From positions 71,167 through 124,305 of the forward strand of contig JBNGIQ010009444.1 in NCBI GenBank assembly GCA_049999765.1: 53,139 bases of DNA. The letters run 5' to 3'. Both the position numbers and the translations under genes were made by a program. This document shows positions 21,589 through 31,500 of this stretch, piece after piece (positions within the stretch are counted from its first letter, which is position 1; each line of letters begins with the position of its first letter). The stretch comes from Phaeoceros laevis (lineage: Eukaryota > Anthocerotophyta > Anthocerotopsida > Notothyladales). The notes under the pieces were generated by a model, which saw only the letters and a list, made by a program, of their open reading frames with translations, searched no databases and was not told the origin of the DNA.

Positions 21589-22842
21589 CCAATACATTGT
21601 TATATGGTTGTAAAGCATGGCATTGTAATGTGGCAGTAAAGCATGGGTTGTAAAATGGTTGTAAACTGGTTTTTACTATCTTTTACCTTTTCCGGCAAGT
21701 AACTTCTTTTCCGGCGAAGTATTTGCTTTTCCGTCCAGTTACGGGACTTTCCGGGTACCTATGTTACAACTGGTTTACTGTGGTATTTACATCGATTTTA
21801 CTACGTCAGACTTTACAACGAGAAAACTAGAGTCAAGTATGACACTTTACAACTCCGTTGTAAATCGGGATCTCGGAGTAAACCTCAAGAATAGCGGTGT
21901 TAAGTCCCGTTGTAAAACGCCTTATTTCTTGTAGTGGGTGCGCATCAACTATGCATTCATCTTTGAGTTTGCACCGGGGACAGTTGAGATTCCGAGAAGT
22001 ACTACTAGTGAGCACGGGACTCACAACAGTCTTGATGGCGGGAATGGTTGCTCAACTCGTCATGCACACTAATGGGACTCTCGATCATTGGGTTCAGCAG
22101 CGAGATTGTTCCATTTTTCATAAGTATTGTAAGGCCCGAGGTCGGGACCCCTCATGGAAACGGATTGAGTGTAAGTAGTTTCACTTGCCACGTTGTTTCA
22201 ACTCTGCGACGTTGCTTCTTGCAGGTATTTCTGACTTTCCTTTTTCATGCCTCTCAACCTCTTCTACAAGTCCTCCAGAAGGTCATTTCTGCAATGCTTG
22301 ATGCGAGTGGTGCTTTCTCCATTCTACAAGGTAACACAGTGTTCCCCATAGATGCAGTGTACACGGATCATATCTGTCCAACCTTTCCAAGCACCCGATA
22401 CTTAACCATACTTTCACATTGCAGGTTCTTCTAGCGGATTTCTTCCTTGCGGATCAAATCACAAGTCAGGTGAGAAACAGTGTTGAAGCTGCATGAGGTA
22501 AGAGTGTTTCAGAGAAGACAACAGACCTGATGCATGCATAGACAGTAATGTCGCAGTAAACCCTGATATTGAGATTGGAGGATATGAAGAAGAAATAGGT
22601 AGCCTCTCAAAATTTTACCTACTCATTGTCTTGAAGTGAATGCGTTTTTTACTAACAGGCATTGTGCCTTGCAGTTAATTGAAGCTATTGTGGCACATGG
22701 TCAGCAGTCTACCCCACAACATTCGAGGGCTGCGAACTTGAGGAGAACTCATCAGCTCAAATTAGAGATCACCTTGAGTAGCATCATAGGCTAGACTAAT
22801 GAGCTCATTGAATTATTGTATCTGCCAAATGCGTGCTTGTAG

Positions 22843-22985
22843 AGCAAGTTCGTATTTTTCAGGATATATTTGCACCTCCTTCGGGATATAGGAACGTTGT
22901 AAAAGCATGTCATAAATAAATTCTAGTCAAAATCAATATATATATGTATATAAACCTGTGTACGGGTAAAAAAGTAAGTTTTGAA
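22843..22985. repeat. Inverted copy of a CACTA-2 internal segment (partner 32400-32525)
   Basis: About 110 bp around ATATTTGCACCTCCTTC and AGGAACGTTGTAAAAGCA match the reverse complement of 32400-32525 in CACTA-2b with few mismatches. Relative to the element ends, the orientation is the same in 2a and 2b, which supports both being family 2. Confidence 0.8.
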
Positions 22986-23013
22986 TTTTGAAGTCAAATA
23001 CATATTGTACGGG

Positions 23014-23586
23014 TCAGGCATGGAAAACAAGGTGTATCTTGTGCTGAGGTGGAAGCTCTAACTTGTATGCAACCTTCCCAATGAGTTGGATTACCTTGTA
23101 TGGACTGATGTATCGATCAGACAACTTCCTGGAAGAATTGGCTGGCAAGGATACATATTTTGTAGACAACATAACGAGGTCCCCAACTGCAAAGGTCACC
23201 TGTCGCCGGTGGCGGTCAGTTTATTGGGTTTGTCGATTTTGTGCCTATAAGGCTTGTTGTCTTACTATCTGCTAGGCACGGATCCTTTCTTGCAGGTAAT
23301 CGACTGCTGCAGGGGTGTTCTCCACTTGAGGTAGAGATGCAGACAAAATAGTATCTGGATGTTGCCCCGCGTTTAAGAAAAAGGGAGTAAACCCGGTAGC
23401 TGCTGCAATTGCATCATTGAAAGCAAATTCAGTGAAGTGCAAGTATTGCTCCCATATGGTTTGATGTGTTCCACAGTGTGCTCGTAGCAGGTTTTCAACT
23501 ATTTGGTTGGCACGCTCCGTAGCTCCAACACTCTCAGGATGATGAATGAATGAATGAAACAAGTTAACCGTTTGGTGGTGAGCCAA
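23014..23586 (-). pseudogene. Ty3/Gypsy integrase fragment
   Basis: One minus-strand frame with three internal stops (near 23272, 23245 and 23221) encodes the end of a Ty3-type integrase: GATERANQIVENLLRAH, EFAFNDAIAAATGFTPFFL, then VGDLVMLSTKY, KLSDRYISPYKVI and VAYKLELP...HLVFHA. No chromodomain, LTR or reverse transcriptase is present. It lies inside CACTA-2a as an old fragment. Confidence 0.9.
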
Positions 23587-23589
23587 CCG

Positions 23590-23880
23590 AGCAGCGAATA
23601 TGGCTGCGTACTCAATCTACGGACCCTGCTCTAACCCTACCTAGCTGCCTACCTAGCTACCTAGCTTCCCTGGCATTTTTCTTTTGGCTTGTCTACCTAC
23701 CTATCTAGCTAACGCTCTAACTGACACTCCTAGCATTTTTCCCTGACATTTTTCCCTAGCATTTTTCCCTGGCATTTTTCTTTCCGCTTGTCTACCTACC
23801 TATCTAACTAACGATCTACCTGTTCTAGGTGTTTTCTACCTCTCATCTACCTACCGCCTAAGCGGTAGGTAGATGAGAGG
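23590..23880. repeat. CTAC/CTAG-rich repeats ending in a hairpin
   Basis: Imperfect repeats of TACCTAGC and CTGGCATTTTTC fill 23630-23800. A hairpin with exact 21-base arms (23837-23857 and 23862-23882) and a 4-base loop closes the stretch. Confidence 0.88.
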
Positions 23881-24119
23881 TAAACAGTCAATCAGTCAAA
23901 CAAACAGTCACGCTCGCAGGACGCCTTTCCACCCCTTGAGCCACCATCCTTTTCACCTCACCTCTCCCACGCAGTCAGGGCAGTAGCACAGCCCCAGAAA
24001 CATGTGAGCTTGCGGTCTTGCAAGCAAACACTATCCAGCCACGATCCTGCAAACCTGAAATCGCATTTCTGAGGAATACCAGGGAGCTTCTACAGCAGAT
24101 CTGCAGGAAGCACACTCAC

Positions 24120-24273
24120 TCTTTTTTGAAGCTCGATTTTGTGAGACAGAAACTCTGGACATATGTTCACCAGCATCAATGATCTGCTCAAAGGGAGGCA
24201 GCTGTATGACCAGATTGATTTTCAGGAAAGAGACATTGAAGGCGATATAGCTTTTGCCAATTGATTTGTCAAC
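24120..24273 (-). pseudogene. Possible captured exon, unidentified
   Basis: After a good acceptor (TTGCTTACAG) the minus strand is open for about 50 codons with protein-like composition (VDKSIGKSYIAF, QLPPFEQIIDAGEHMSRV). It lies just 5' of the Copia C insertion, in CACTA-2a. Family not recognised. Confidence 0.35.
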
Positions 24274-24382
24274 CTGTAAGCAAAGTGGAGGAGTTCAGAG
24301 GAGGCAAGGGGGATGTTTGAGAATGGCTCCGACACAGAAACGAGACATACCTCACCATCCAAGGGCAAACCTCACTATCCAG

Positions 24383-24629
24383 TATTGGGGTTTAGGGTTT
24401 AGATAGGTTTAGCTTATCGTTTCGTTTCACTAATCAACCCACACTCGTATAGTGGTCGAGTGCACGACCTAGGGTTAGATAGTAGTTAGACAGTTAACGG
24501 TTATAACTGCCTGAGTTCGGATGTGGACGATCACATGAATGTGGCGTATACAAAGGTCACTTCGTGTTACATGAATCTTTAATCTATGCAACATTGTTTC
24601 TGCTCTCGTGTGCATTTACTGTTGCTACA
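24383..24629 (+). repeat. 5' LTR of Copia C
   Basis: Begins TATTGGGGTTTAGGG and contains GGTTTAGATAGG and a conserved 3' third ending TGTTGCTACA directly before the primer-binding site. The telomere-like TTTAGGG at its start is a chance-level similarity. Confidence 0.95.
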
Positions 24630-25635
24630 TGGTATCAAAGCCTTAATGGCACAATGCCGGTGGAAATGCGCAATGCCGTGGGCATCAGTGCTGTGAATGA
24701 TATTGACGTCATCACAGCCACTGGGCGTCTGGGCTATCTTCTCACGTTGATGAACCCAGACCTTGCGCACATCCTTCTGCAGTATCACGCACGAGGAGAT
24801 CCATCGGTTCTTGAAAACATTCACACCTGGCTCCTGTGCCAAGCAGATGATCCACCAGCACGCACCTTTCGAATGAGGAAGAGGCTCCGCCTTGCGTGGA
24901 GGATGAGCGTGCGATCTTGATCCGTGACTTGTGAGGTGGAATATGTGGAGGCTGTCACTTTCTGTCACGGCATTCCGTAAGAAGGAGCATTCAGAGATTG
25001 GTGATGGAGGGTGCACCTGTTACTCAGTTGCGCGTCGTGGCGACTTGATAAAATGGACCAGCGCGGATGCGCGACGCACCGCCTACCTACAAATCAGCAA
25101 AGCGCACTGTTCCGACGGCCGTATCACTGGGGACGAGGGCAACAGTCTCTTCCCCGTGACTCCTTGTTTGGCCATCTGACTCAGTGCGAATCTCAAGGGC
25201 AGTATCGCGGTGCACGTTCAAGACGCGCTACTTCATCCGGAAATCAAGTCAATCCAACACATCATACTCTAAGTGGCAGCCTTCCCCGGAACGACGCCGC
25301 GGCAGCAGCCCTGCTTGCACTCAGCATTCCGCCTGCGCACATGTGCTAGAAAGTGTTAAGGAAGTCTCACAGCTGTGTTAGATTTCACCACCACAACGTT
25401 GAAGAGATCACAGTAACTGTTGGATACGTTAGAGCACTTACGCACTAGAATAGATCAAGTTGACTCTCATCTTTGTAGCTTCGACTTGAGGTTGCTTGTT
25501 TGCTTGCAGAATCAACACACTAACTATTTAAACCAAAGCATATCACCTGTAGCAGGTACCAAACCTTCTAGAATATGTCTTAATTGTGCTCCTGAACCTG
25601 CAAGAGACAGCGAATCTCAAATATGAAGATGAGGC

Positions 25636-28600
25636 ATGTCGGAAGATGGTGACTGGGACATCTTTGGCCAGTCATTAGAGGACGACGCGCTTTACACCCT
25701 AGCATCCTTCTTCAACATGTCTGGAGGAGGGAAGCAGCGTGGTGACGGCGGTGGTGGTGGCAGTCGCTCAGAAAGAAAGGACCCTGAAACACCCACATTG
25801 AAGATTGAGTTCAAAGAAAAAGATAGGCTTGCAAATGGATCCAACTATGATATCTGGGCACTCCGGATGAAGGGAGTCCTAGTAGAAACATCATTGTGGG
25901 GATATGTTTGTGGCTCCATTCTCCGGCCTACTAAAACACCTGCAGAGATGATAACATTTGGTGGAAATCAGAGCTCTCCAGCACAGCTAGCTTGGGACAT
26001 TGTAGATGCGAGGGCGCACTCTGCAATACGCATTGGACTCACGGAGTCAATGGTATTGAGCACATCCTTGGCTACTAAGTCCAAGGAGATGTGGGAGCTG
26101 CTGGCTCTAGTGTATCATTCTAAGGACATGATGTCCCGAATGAATGCACATACGAAGTTTCATAATCTGAAAATGCAGGAAGGCCAACCTTTGGATCAAT
26201 TCATCTCGATGTTCAGAACAGCTCGACTTTGCCTGGAACAAATAGGGAAGCCAGTTAGCGAGCAAGATGCATGTATGAGATTGCTTGCATCACTTCCTCC
26301 AAGTTATGCCAACTTTGTCACTAGTCAAAATGCGGTGCTACGACTTGCACAGCAGCTGGCATTGTTGACTGGGCGAGAAGAGGAGGAGTTTCAAACTTTG
26401 AATGTCAATGAGCTTGTCGGAGCACTGATGCAAGAGGAGGTCAGCAGATCTGCCTCAAAAAGTACTAGGGGGCAAGCCCTCTATGCATCAGCAAGGCCAA
26501 AAGGACCGAGAAAGGCATTCAACAAACCTTATCCAAGTAAAGGGAGGGGCACATCACCTGGTGAGGCTTCTTCCAGCAAGAAGAGACCTGGGAACTGCAA
26601 CTGGTGTAGCTTGCCCAATCACTGGGAGCGTGATTGGCGCAAGAAGAAGAACAACGAGCCAAGGAGAGAGCCAGCACCTGAGGCCAACACAGTGGCCAAG
26701 AAGGATAAACCTGCTTCACCTTCAGTCTTCCTTGTTCACTCCCCTCCTAGTTCTGAGGCTCACAAAACAGCGTCAAAACATCACGTTTCTTTTCATGCAC
26801 TGACTGTATGTCTTACTACTACTGAAGCACATCAGTCGTTCTGGTATGTCCATTCGGGAGCCACTGCACACATTTGTCACGATAGATCCGTGTTCACAAA
26901 CTATGCTACACACGTCACTGGTCAAAATGTGCTGTTAGGTGATGACAGCGAGCTTGCAATCAAAGGGGTAGGCACGGTGCACTTGCGTTTACAGAATGGG
27001 TGCACGATGGCACTTATCAATTTCTTGCACGTACCCACTATCACAAAGAATCTGCTGTCAGTCTCCCAGCTTACCCAGAACCATAGCTTTGAAGTGGTTT
27101 TTTGAAGAGCTATGTGTATGATCAAAGAGTCGGGAAAAACCGTTGTTCTTGGCAAGCTAGTGCATGATCTTTTCATGTTTAATGTCACCAGTTTGCCTGC
27201 CCCATCTGCACAAGTCGCAGGAGTTAGTTACCTGAGAGTACCAACTGTAATCGTCGATGAAGGTCAAGAAGTAAAGGCCTCCACCAAAAGAGGGAGTGGA
27301 TACTGGTCCACACAGATCTGCATGCACCAGCTAGAGCACCTCCATAGCCCGTGTGCCTCCACCTTTGGGGTAGGCTGCTCTTGGTAGTTTGCCATAGACG
27401 CAGGCCTCACAGAATGGCAATGGGCTTAAATTGGATGGCACCCCATCTGCATACAGGTTCTGTTTCGCCATGTCCTTCAACTTCCTTGGATTTGGATGCC
27501 CAAGGTGCATATGCTAGATTTTAGTAACCTAGGATATTCTAAAACACAAGAATGAAGCTTTTGAGTATTTCAAGAAGTATCGTACCTTGGTGGAGAAGCA
27601 GACTGGCAAACCGCTGCGGTGTCTTTGCACTGAAACGGCGGTGAATTTGACTCCAATGAATTTAATGCCTATTGCAAGAGTTTGGGCATTGCACGTCAGT
27701 TTACTATCCCATACAGCTCATCACAAAATGGGGTGGCTGAACGCCGAAACAGGTCTGCACAGAATATTGCCAGAAGTATGCTTAAACAAGCTGGTTTGGG
27801 AATGGGCTACTGGGTGGAAGCCATCTCAACTGCTAATTACCTTTATAATCGTCTTCCTGGCAAGTCTTCTGAGGGCAAGACCCCCTACGAGCTGTGGTGT
27901 GGTAGGAAACCGACGGTGCAGCATCTTTGCGTGTTTGGTTCTCCAGCTTATGCCTACATCCCCAAGGAACGACGTCTGCACAAGAAGCTCTCTGACAGGG
28001 CGGTTAAACTAGTGTTCATCGGCTACACTGATGGTGTTAAAGCTTATAAGCTGTTTGATCCTACTACTCGCCGAGTTCAACATGCTAGGACTGTTGTTTT
28101 TTATGAGGCTTCTTTGCTTGGTCGCACCACATTAGCTGCTTCCTCTGTTGGTGCTAGTGATGACATACCTGGAGAGGTGGCGTCATTTGACTTGTCTCCA
28201 CACAGCATTCCTCATCCCTCTGAGCTTCCATGTGAAGAGGAGGACATGTTAGTGGATGGTGAACCCATGGATGCATCACAAGAAACTCAGGAGGTGGATG
28301 TTGGAATAGAGGTTGGCGAAAACTTATCTGCAGCCCAAGTGTTAGTCGATGACGATTTGGAGGCCATGCATGTTGATGCTATGCATACTAATGATGTGTT
28401 GGACACTGGCGAGCTTCCTGAAGCACCACCAGTTGGTCCACCTGCACCATCTCGGCCAACCCGCACTCGGACTGCACCATCCTACTACAATCCTGGTGAC
28501 TGGACAAGTCGACGCAGCCGTACAAACTGGAGCACTGGTCATGCAACAACAAGTACTCTACCTGCCCTTGATGATAGTGAGGAGCAAGTGGGGGATACCT

Positions 28601-30151
28601 CGGAGGAAGATGATGATATCTCTGCGTTGTTGATAGCTCTACAAGGAGTCCCTGCATCTACCTTTACTCAAGAGGAGGCTCAAGCACTCGCTGTGGCAAT
28701 GACAACTCCACCAGACCCTGCAAACATGCGCGAGGCCTATACTGGGGTTGATAGTAAGCATTGGAAGCAGGCAGTGAAGGAGGAGTATGACTCCTTGATA
28801 GAAAACGTCGTCACCCGTCGTCAAGTTTCCCACGTTGCGACTTGTCATGGCCTTGGCTGCTCACAGCAACTTGGATCTTCACCAAATGGATGTGAAGACT
28901 GCGTTCCTTCACGGAACGCTAGAGGAGGAGATCTATATGGCCCAACCAGAGGGCTATCTACAACCAGGAAAGGAGGACTTAGTGTGTAAGCTCCATAAAA
29001 CTATTTATGGACTCAAGCAGAGTCCTAGAGCTTGGCACACACGTATAGATACTTTTTTGGTGAAGTGAGGATTTACTACGGGAACAGTTGACTCTAATCT
29101 CTATATACTAAGGAGGAAGGATGCTTATCTGTTACTTCTTGTATATGTCGATGATTTGATAATAGCAGCGACCACTGGGCCAGGCAGTTTAATGCAAACT
29201 GTAAAGAATCTTCTGAAGCCCGAGTTTGACATGACGGATATTGGTGAGCTCAAATGGTATCTTGGAGTGGAAGTTACCCGAGACAGGCAGGCAGGCACCC
29301 TGACGCTATCTCAAAAGAAATATATTGATGACAGCGTGAAGAGGTTTAACCTGTCAGGAGCTCATGGCAGTAACACCCCTCTCACAACTGGAGTTAGATT
29401 ATCAAAGGAGCAGTGTGGGAAGACAGCTGCAGAAAAACTGGAAATGAGTCGCATACCTTACAAGCAAGCAGTGGGCACGCTGATTTACTTGCAGTGTCTA
29501 ACAAGAGCAGACATATCGTTTGCCGTATACATGGTCTCACAGTTTCTATCAGACTATGGACAAGCCCACTGGGTGCAAGTAAAACGCATTTTCAGGTATC
29601 TGAAGCAAACTATAAGCTACTGCATTGTCTACCACTCCTCAGACAAGAAATTGCTAGCTCTTGAAGGATACTGCGATAGCGATTGGGCGGCCGACCCCGA
29701 CAGTAGAAAGTCGATGGCCGCCTATGTTTTCATGTTAGCAAATGGGCCTCTATCATGGTCTTGTAAAAAGAACAGCAACATCTGCCTATCAAGTACAGAA
29801 GCAGAATACAAGACCTTGACAGTTGCAGCAAAAGAGGCCATTTGGGATAGGAGATGCCTCCATGATGCAGGACAGAGGCAAGAAGAACCCACAATCCTCC
29901 TCTGTGATAACCAGGGAGCAATTGCTCTTGTTGGAAATCCAGTTTTTCATGCTCGTACGAAGCATATCGAAGTGCATCATCACTTCGTGCGAGAGGCTGT
30001 AACAAATGGCGAGATTATCCTCTTGCAGTATGTGAATACATCTGAGAACCCGGCGGATATACTGACCAAGTCCCGTCCGAGCGAGGTTCATCTCCGACAC
30101 TGCATAAAGTTAGGGCTGCTGCCTGAAGGCAGCAAAACAGCCAAACATTAG
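25636..30151 (+). pseudogene. Copia C gag-pol, with internal inversion and deletion
   Basis: Gag has the core LKIEFKEKDRLANG and a zinc knuckle whose last Cys is Trp (CNWCSLPNHWERDW). Protease reads HSGAT where DSGAT is expected, so the catalytic Asp is lost. The frame breaks at 27105. The pre-integrase/integrase N-terminus (27231-27520) is inverted. Integrase core (VAERRNR, YELWCGRKP) and the start of reverse transcriptase follow. About 80 residues are deleted near 28808. MDVKTAFLHG, a stop at 29066-29068, YVDDLII near 29147, and RNase H (CDSDWAAD, LLCDNQGAIAL) complete it to the stop at 30151. Clearly non-functional. Confidence 0.92.
27231..27520 (-). other. Inverted segment within Copia C pol
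   Basis: This 290-bp block reads as Copia pol only on the minus strand, while sequence on both sides reads on plus. It encodes the pre-integrase and integrase N-terminus (HLGHPNPRKL, FCEACVYGKLP, FGGGLYFLTFIDDYS). Flipping it restores motif order, from VSYL before it to LKHKNEAFEYF after it. Short related sequences TTAGTTACCT (27224-27233) and TTAGTAACCT (27521-27530) mark the edges. Confidence 0.88.
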
Positions 30152-30811
30152 AAGACATAGACAGTGTTAGGCAGATAACATGCATGCATACTTAGAATGT
30201 CAGAACATACCTGCATTTGCTTGCACGCATGACTGTCACGCTTGAATTACACAGTCAGGCACTGTCACAGCACAAATCACCGCACAAACACCAAATCCTC
30301 GTCAGGATCACACTAACCTGTCATCCAGAGCTGTCAGCCAAGCTGGGAGGAGGCAAGGAGCGGCATACCATAGAAATTAATGCAGGTGGAAGGCGGACTG
30401 GAGCGGATTGAGGTTCGATTCATCCGAAGACCCGATCGCCTGCATGTGAAGGTTGTTGGCGCTCAGTTCTCGTCAAAGCAGAGCAGCTGACATCCCTGGG
30501 TGCTGCCAAGTGGAAGGAGCTGACGCCGTTCAAGGGAGAGGTGCTGGGATTCAGAGCTCGAGAAAGACAAGAAATTGTCAGCCCAGACAGCGGAAGCAGT
30601 AGCGGCCTGCAAGTTGCGAGGGGAGAAATCCATGTCTACTTCGAGCTCTGCAACCAAGGTCTAAAGGCATCCACTCTGCAGGGCGACTAGCGTGCGCAAA
30701 ATTTTGGCAGCCATGCTCAACACAGGCAGCAGCGGCGAGAGCAACATCGCAGAGCGAGCCGGAGCGTAAGTGGCGGCGCGAGAAATGAAGCAAGTGTGGC
30801 TTGAGTGGGGG
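30152..30811. other. Copia C region between pol and 3' LTR
   Basis: No plus-strand gene. The minus strand has short open stretches (30463-30793), but they do not share the RRRKPC/Cys-x-x-Cys pattern of the antisense ORFs in D and B. Confidence 0.4.
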
Positions 30812-31058
30812 TATTGGGGTTTAGGGTTTAGATAGGTTTAGCTTATCGTTTCGTTTCATTAATCAACCCACACTCGTATAGTGGTCAAGTGCACGACCTA
30901 GGGTTAGATAGTAGTTAGACAGTTAACGGTTATAACTACCTGAGTTCAGATGTGGACGGTCACATGAATGTGGCGTGTACAAAGGTCACTTCATGTGACA
31001 TGAATCTTTAATCTATGCAACATTGTTTCTGCTCTCGTGTGCATTCACTGTTGCTACA
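30812..31058 (+). repeat. 3' LTR of Copia C
   Basis: 247 bp, preceded by the purine tract GAGTGGGGG and followed by the TCCAG duplication. Confidence 0.95.
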
Positions 31059-31339
31059 TCCAGACATAGACCTGTTTACCAATTGTGGTGCAGCTGCCTG
31101 TGGAGTAGCTTGTGGGGCAGCCAACGAGCCCTGCGCCTGCTCGGGTTCCTCAGACTCAGACCCAACTGAGTACATTCTTGTCATAGCAAGGTGATCCTAG
31201 CGTCACGTTGCAGCCTCTCAGCCTTACCATCATTGCGTCCCAAAAGTATCATAGCAGAATGACAGCTGCCTCACAATTATGTCAAAGGGGTTTCACCAAG
31301 TTTGCATCACAATTTTATCAACTGGAGTCTATACCAGAT

Positions 31340-31500
31340 TTGTATCATAGTTGTATCAACTAATGTCTTTACTAGAGTAGAGTTGTATCAAGTGGTAGGT
31401 ATCTTTACGAGAGTTGTATCAAGTGGTATCTTTACCGGAGTTGTATCAAGTGGTATCTTTACCAGAGTTGTATAAGTGGTATCTTTACCAGATTTGTATC
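31340..31500. repeat. 27-bp minisatellite
   Basis: About five imperfect copies of a unit containing AGTTGTATCAAGTGGTATCT, each followed by TTACCAG, just left of the inversion breakpoint. Confidence 0.88.

Larger units (their letters stand above)
9362..21936. mobile_element. CACTA-1: 12.6-kb CACTA element carrying host gene fragments
   Basis: The left end at 9362 (CACTACAAG, then ATAAGGCGTTTTAC) and the right end at 21936 (same, inverted) match over about 28 bp with three mismatches. They are flanked by an exact 3-bp duplication GGT at 9359-9361 and 21937-21939. Both ends carry many short TTTAC/GTTGTAAA motifs as subterminal repeats. CACTA elements move by a cut-and-paste DDE transposase; no transposase gene was recognised here, so this copy looks non-autonomous. 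Cargo: a TRM3-like fragment (minus), a NudC-like pseudogene (plus), unidentified exons near 20.2-20.7 kb, and nested Copia D. Without Copia D it is about 6 kb. Confidence 0.93.
9076..22469 (+). pseudogene. PHO1-like (EXS domain) phosphate exporter fragment, split by CACTA-1
   Basis: PHO1 proteins are Golgi/plasma-membrane phosphate exporters with an SPX and an EXS domain. Four pieces of the EXS region can be read with intact splice sites: 9076-9189 (GLFSGCSLALFMAYLCL), 9296-9361 continued at 21940-22170 (LYLYGCNVYLWQ, RINYAFIFEFAPG, FREVLLVSTGL), 22225-22330 (MPLNLFYKSS, VVLSPFYK) and 22425-22469 (VLLADFFLADQITSQ). Introns are retained, so capture was from genomic DNA. CACTA-1 lies exactly within exon 2 and its removal with one GGT keeps the frame. 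A deletion of about 2 bp after FEFAPG breaks the frame. The SPX part and the rest of EXS are missing, so it cannot make a transporter. Confidence 0.85.
24383..31058 (+). mobile_element. Copia element C, complete with both LTRs
   Basis: LTRs at 24383-24629 and 30812-31058 (247 bp each) are flanked by TCCAG at 24378-24382 and 31059-31063. LTRs start TATTGGGG, end GCTACA and differ at about 9 of 247 positions by eye (3.6%). The primer-binding site TGGTATCAAAGC follows at 24630. It belongs to a different Copia family from D and A/B. Confidence 0.97.

Noticed and set aside
21085-21618. 177-codon minus-strand frame
   Set aside because: It arises because the tandem repeat unit (99 bp) is a multiple of three; repeated low-complexity translation.
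24383-24400. Telomere-like TTTAGGG at the start of the Copia C LTR
   Set aside because: Only about one to two units; no array.
30330-30425. A-box- and B-box-like motifs near the end of Copia C
   Set aside because: The boxes are about 77 bases apart with no cloverleaf, and the sequence is within an ordinary retrotransposon 3' region.
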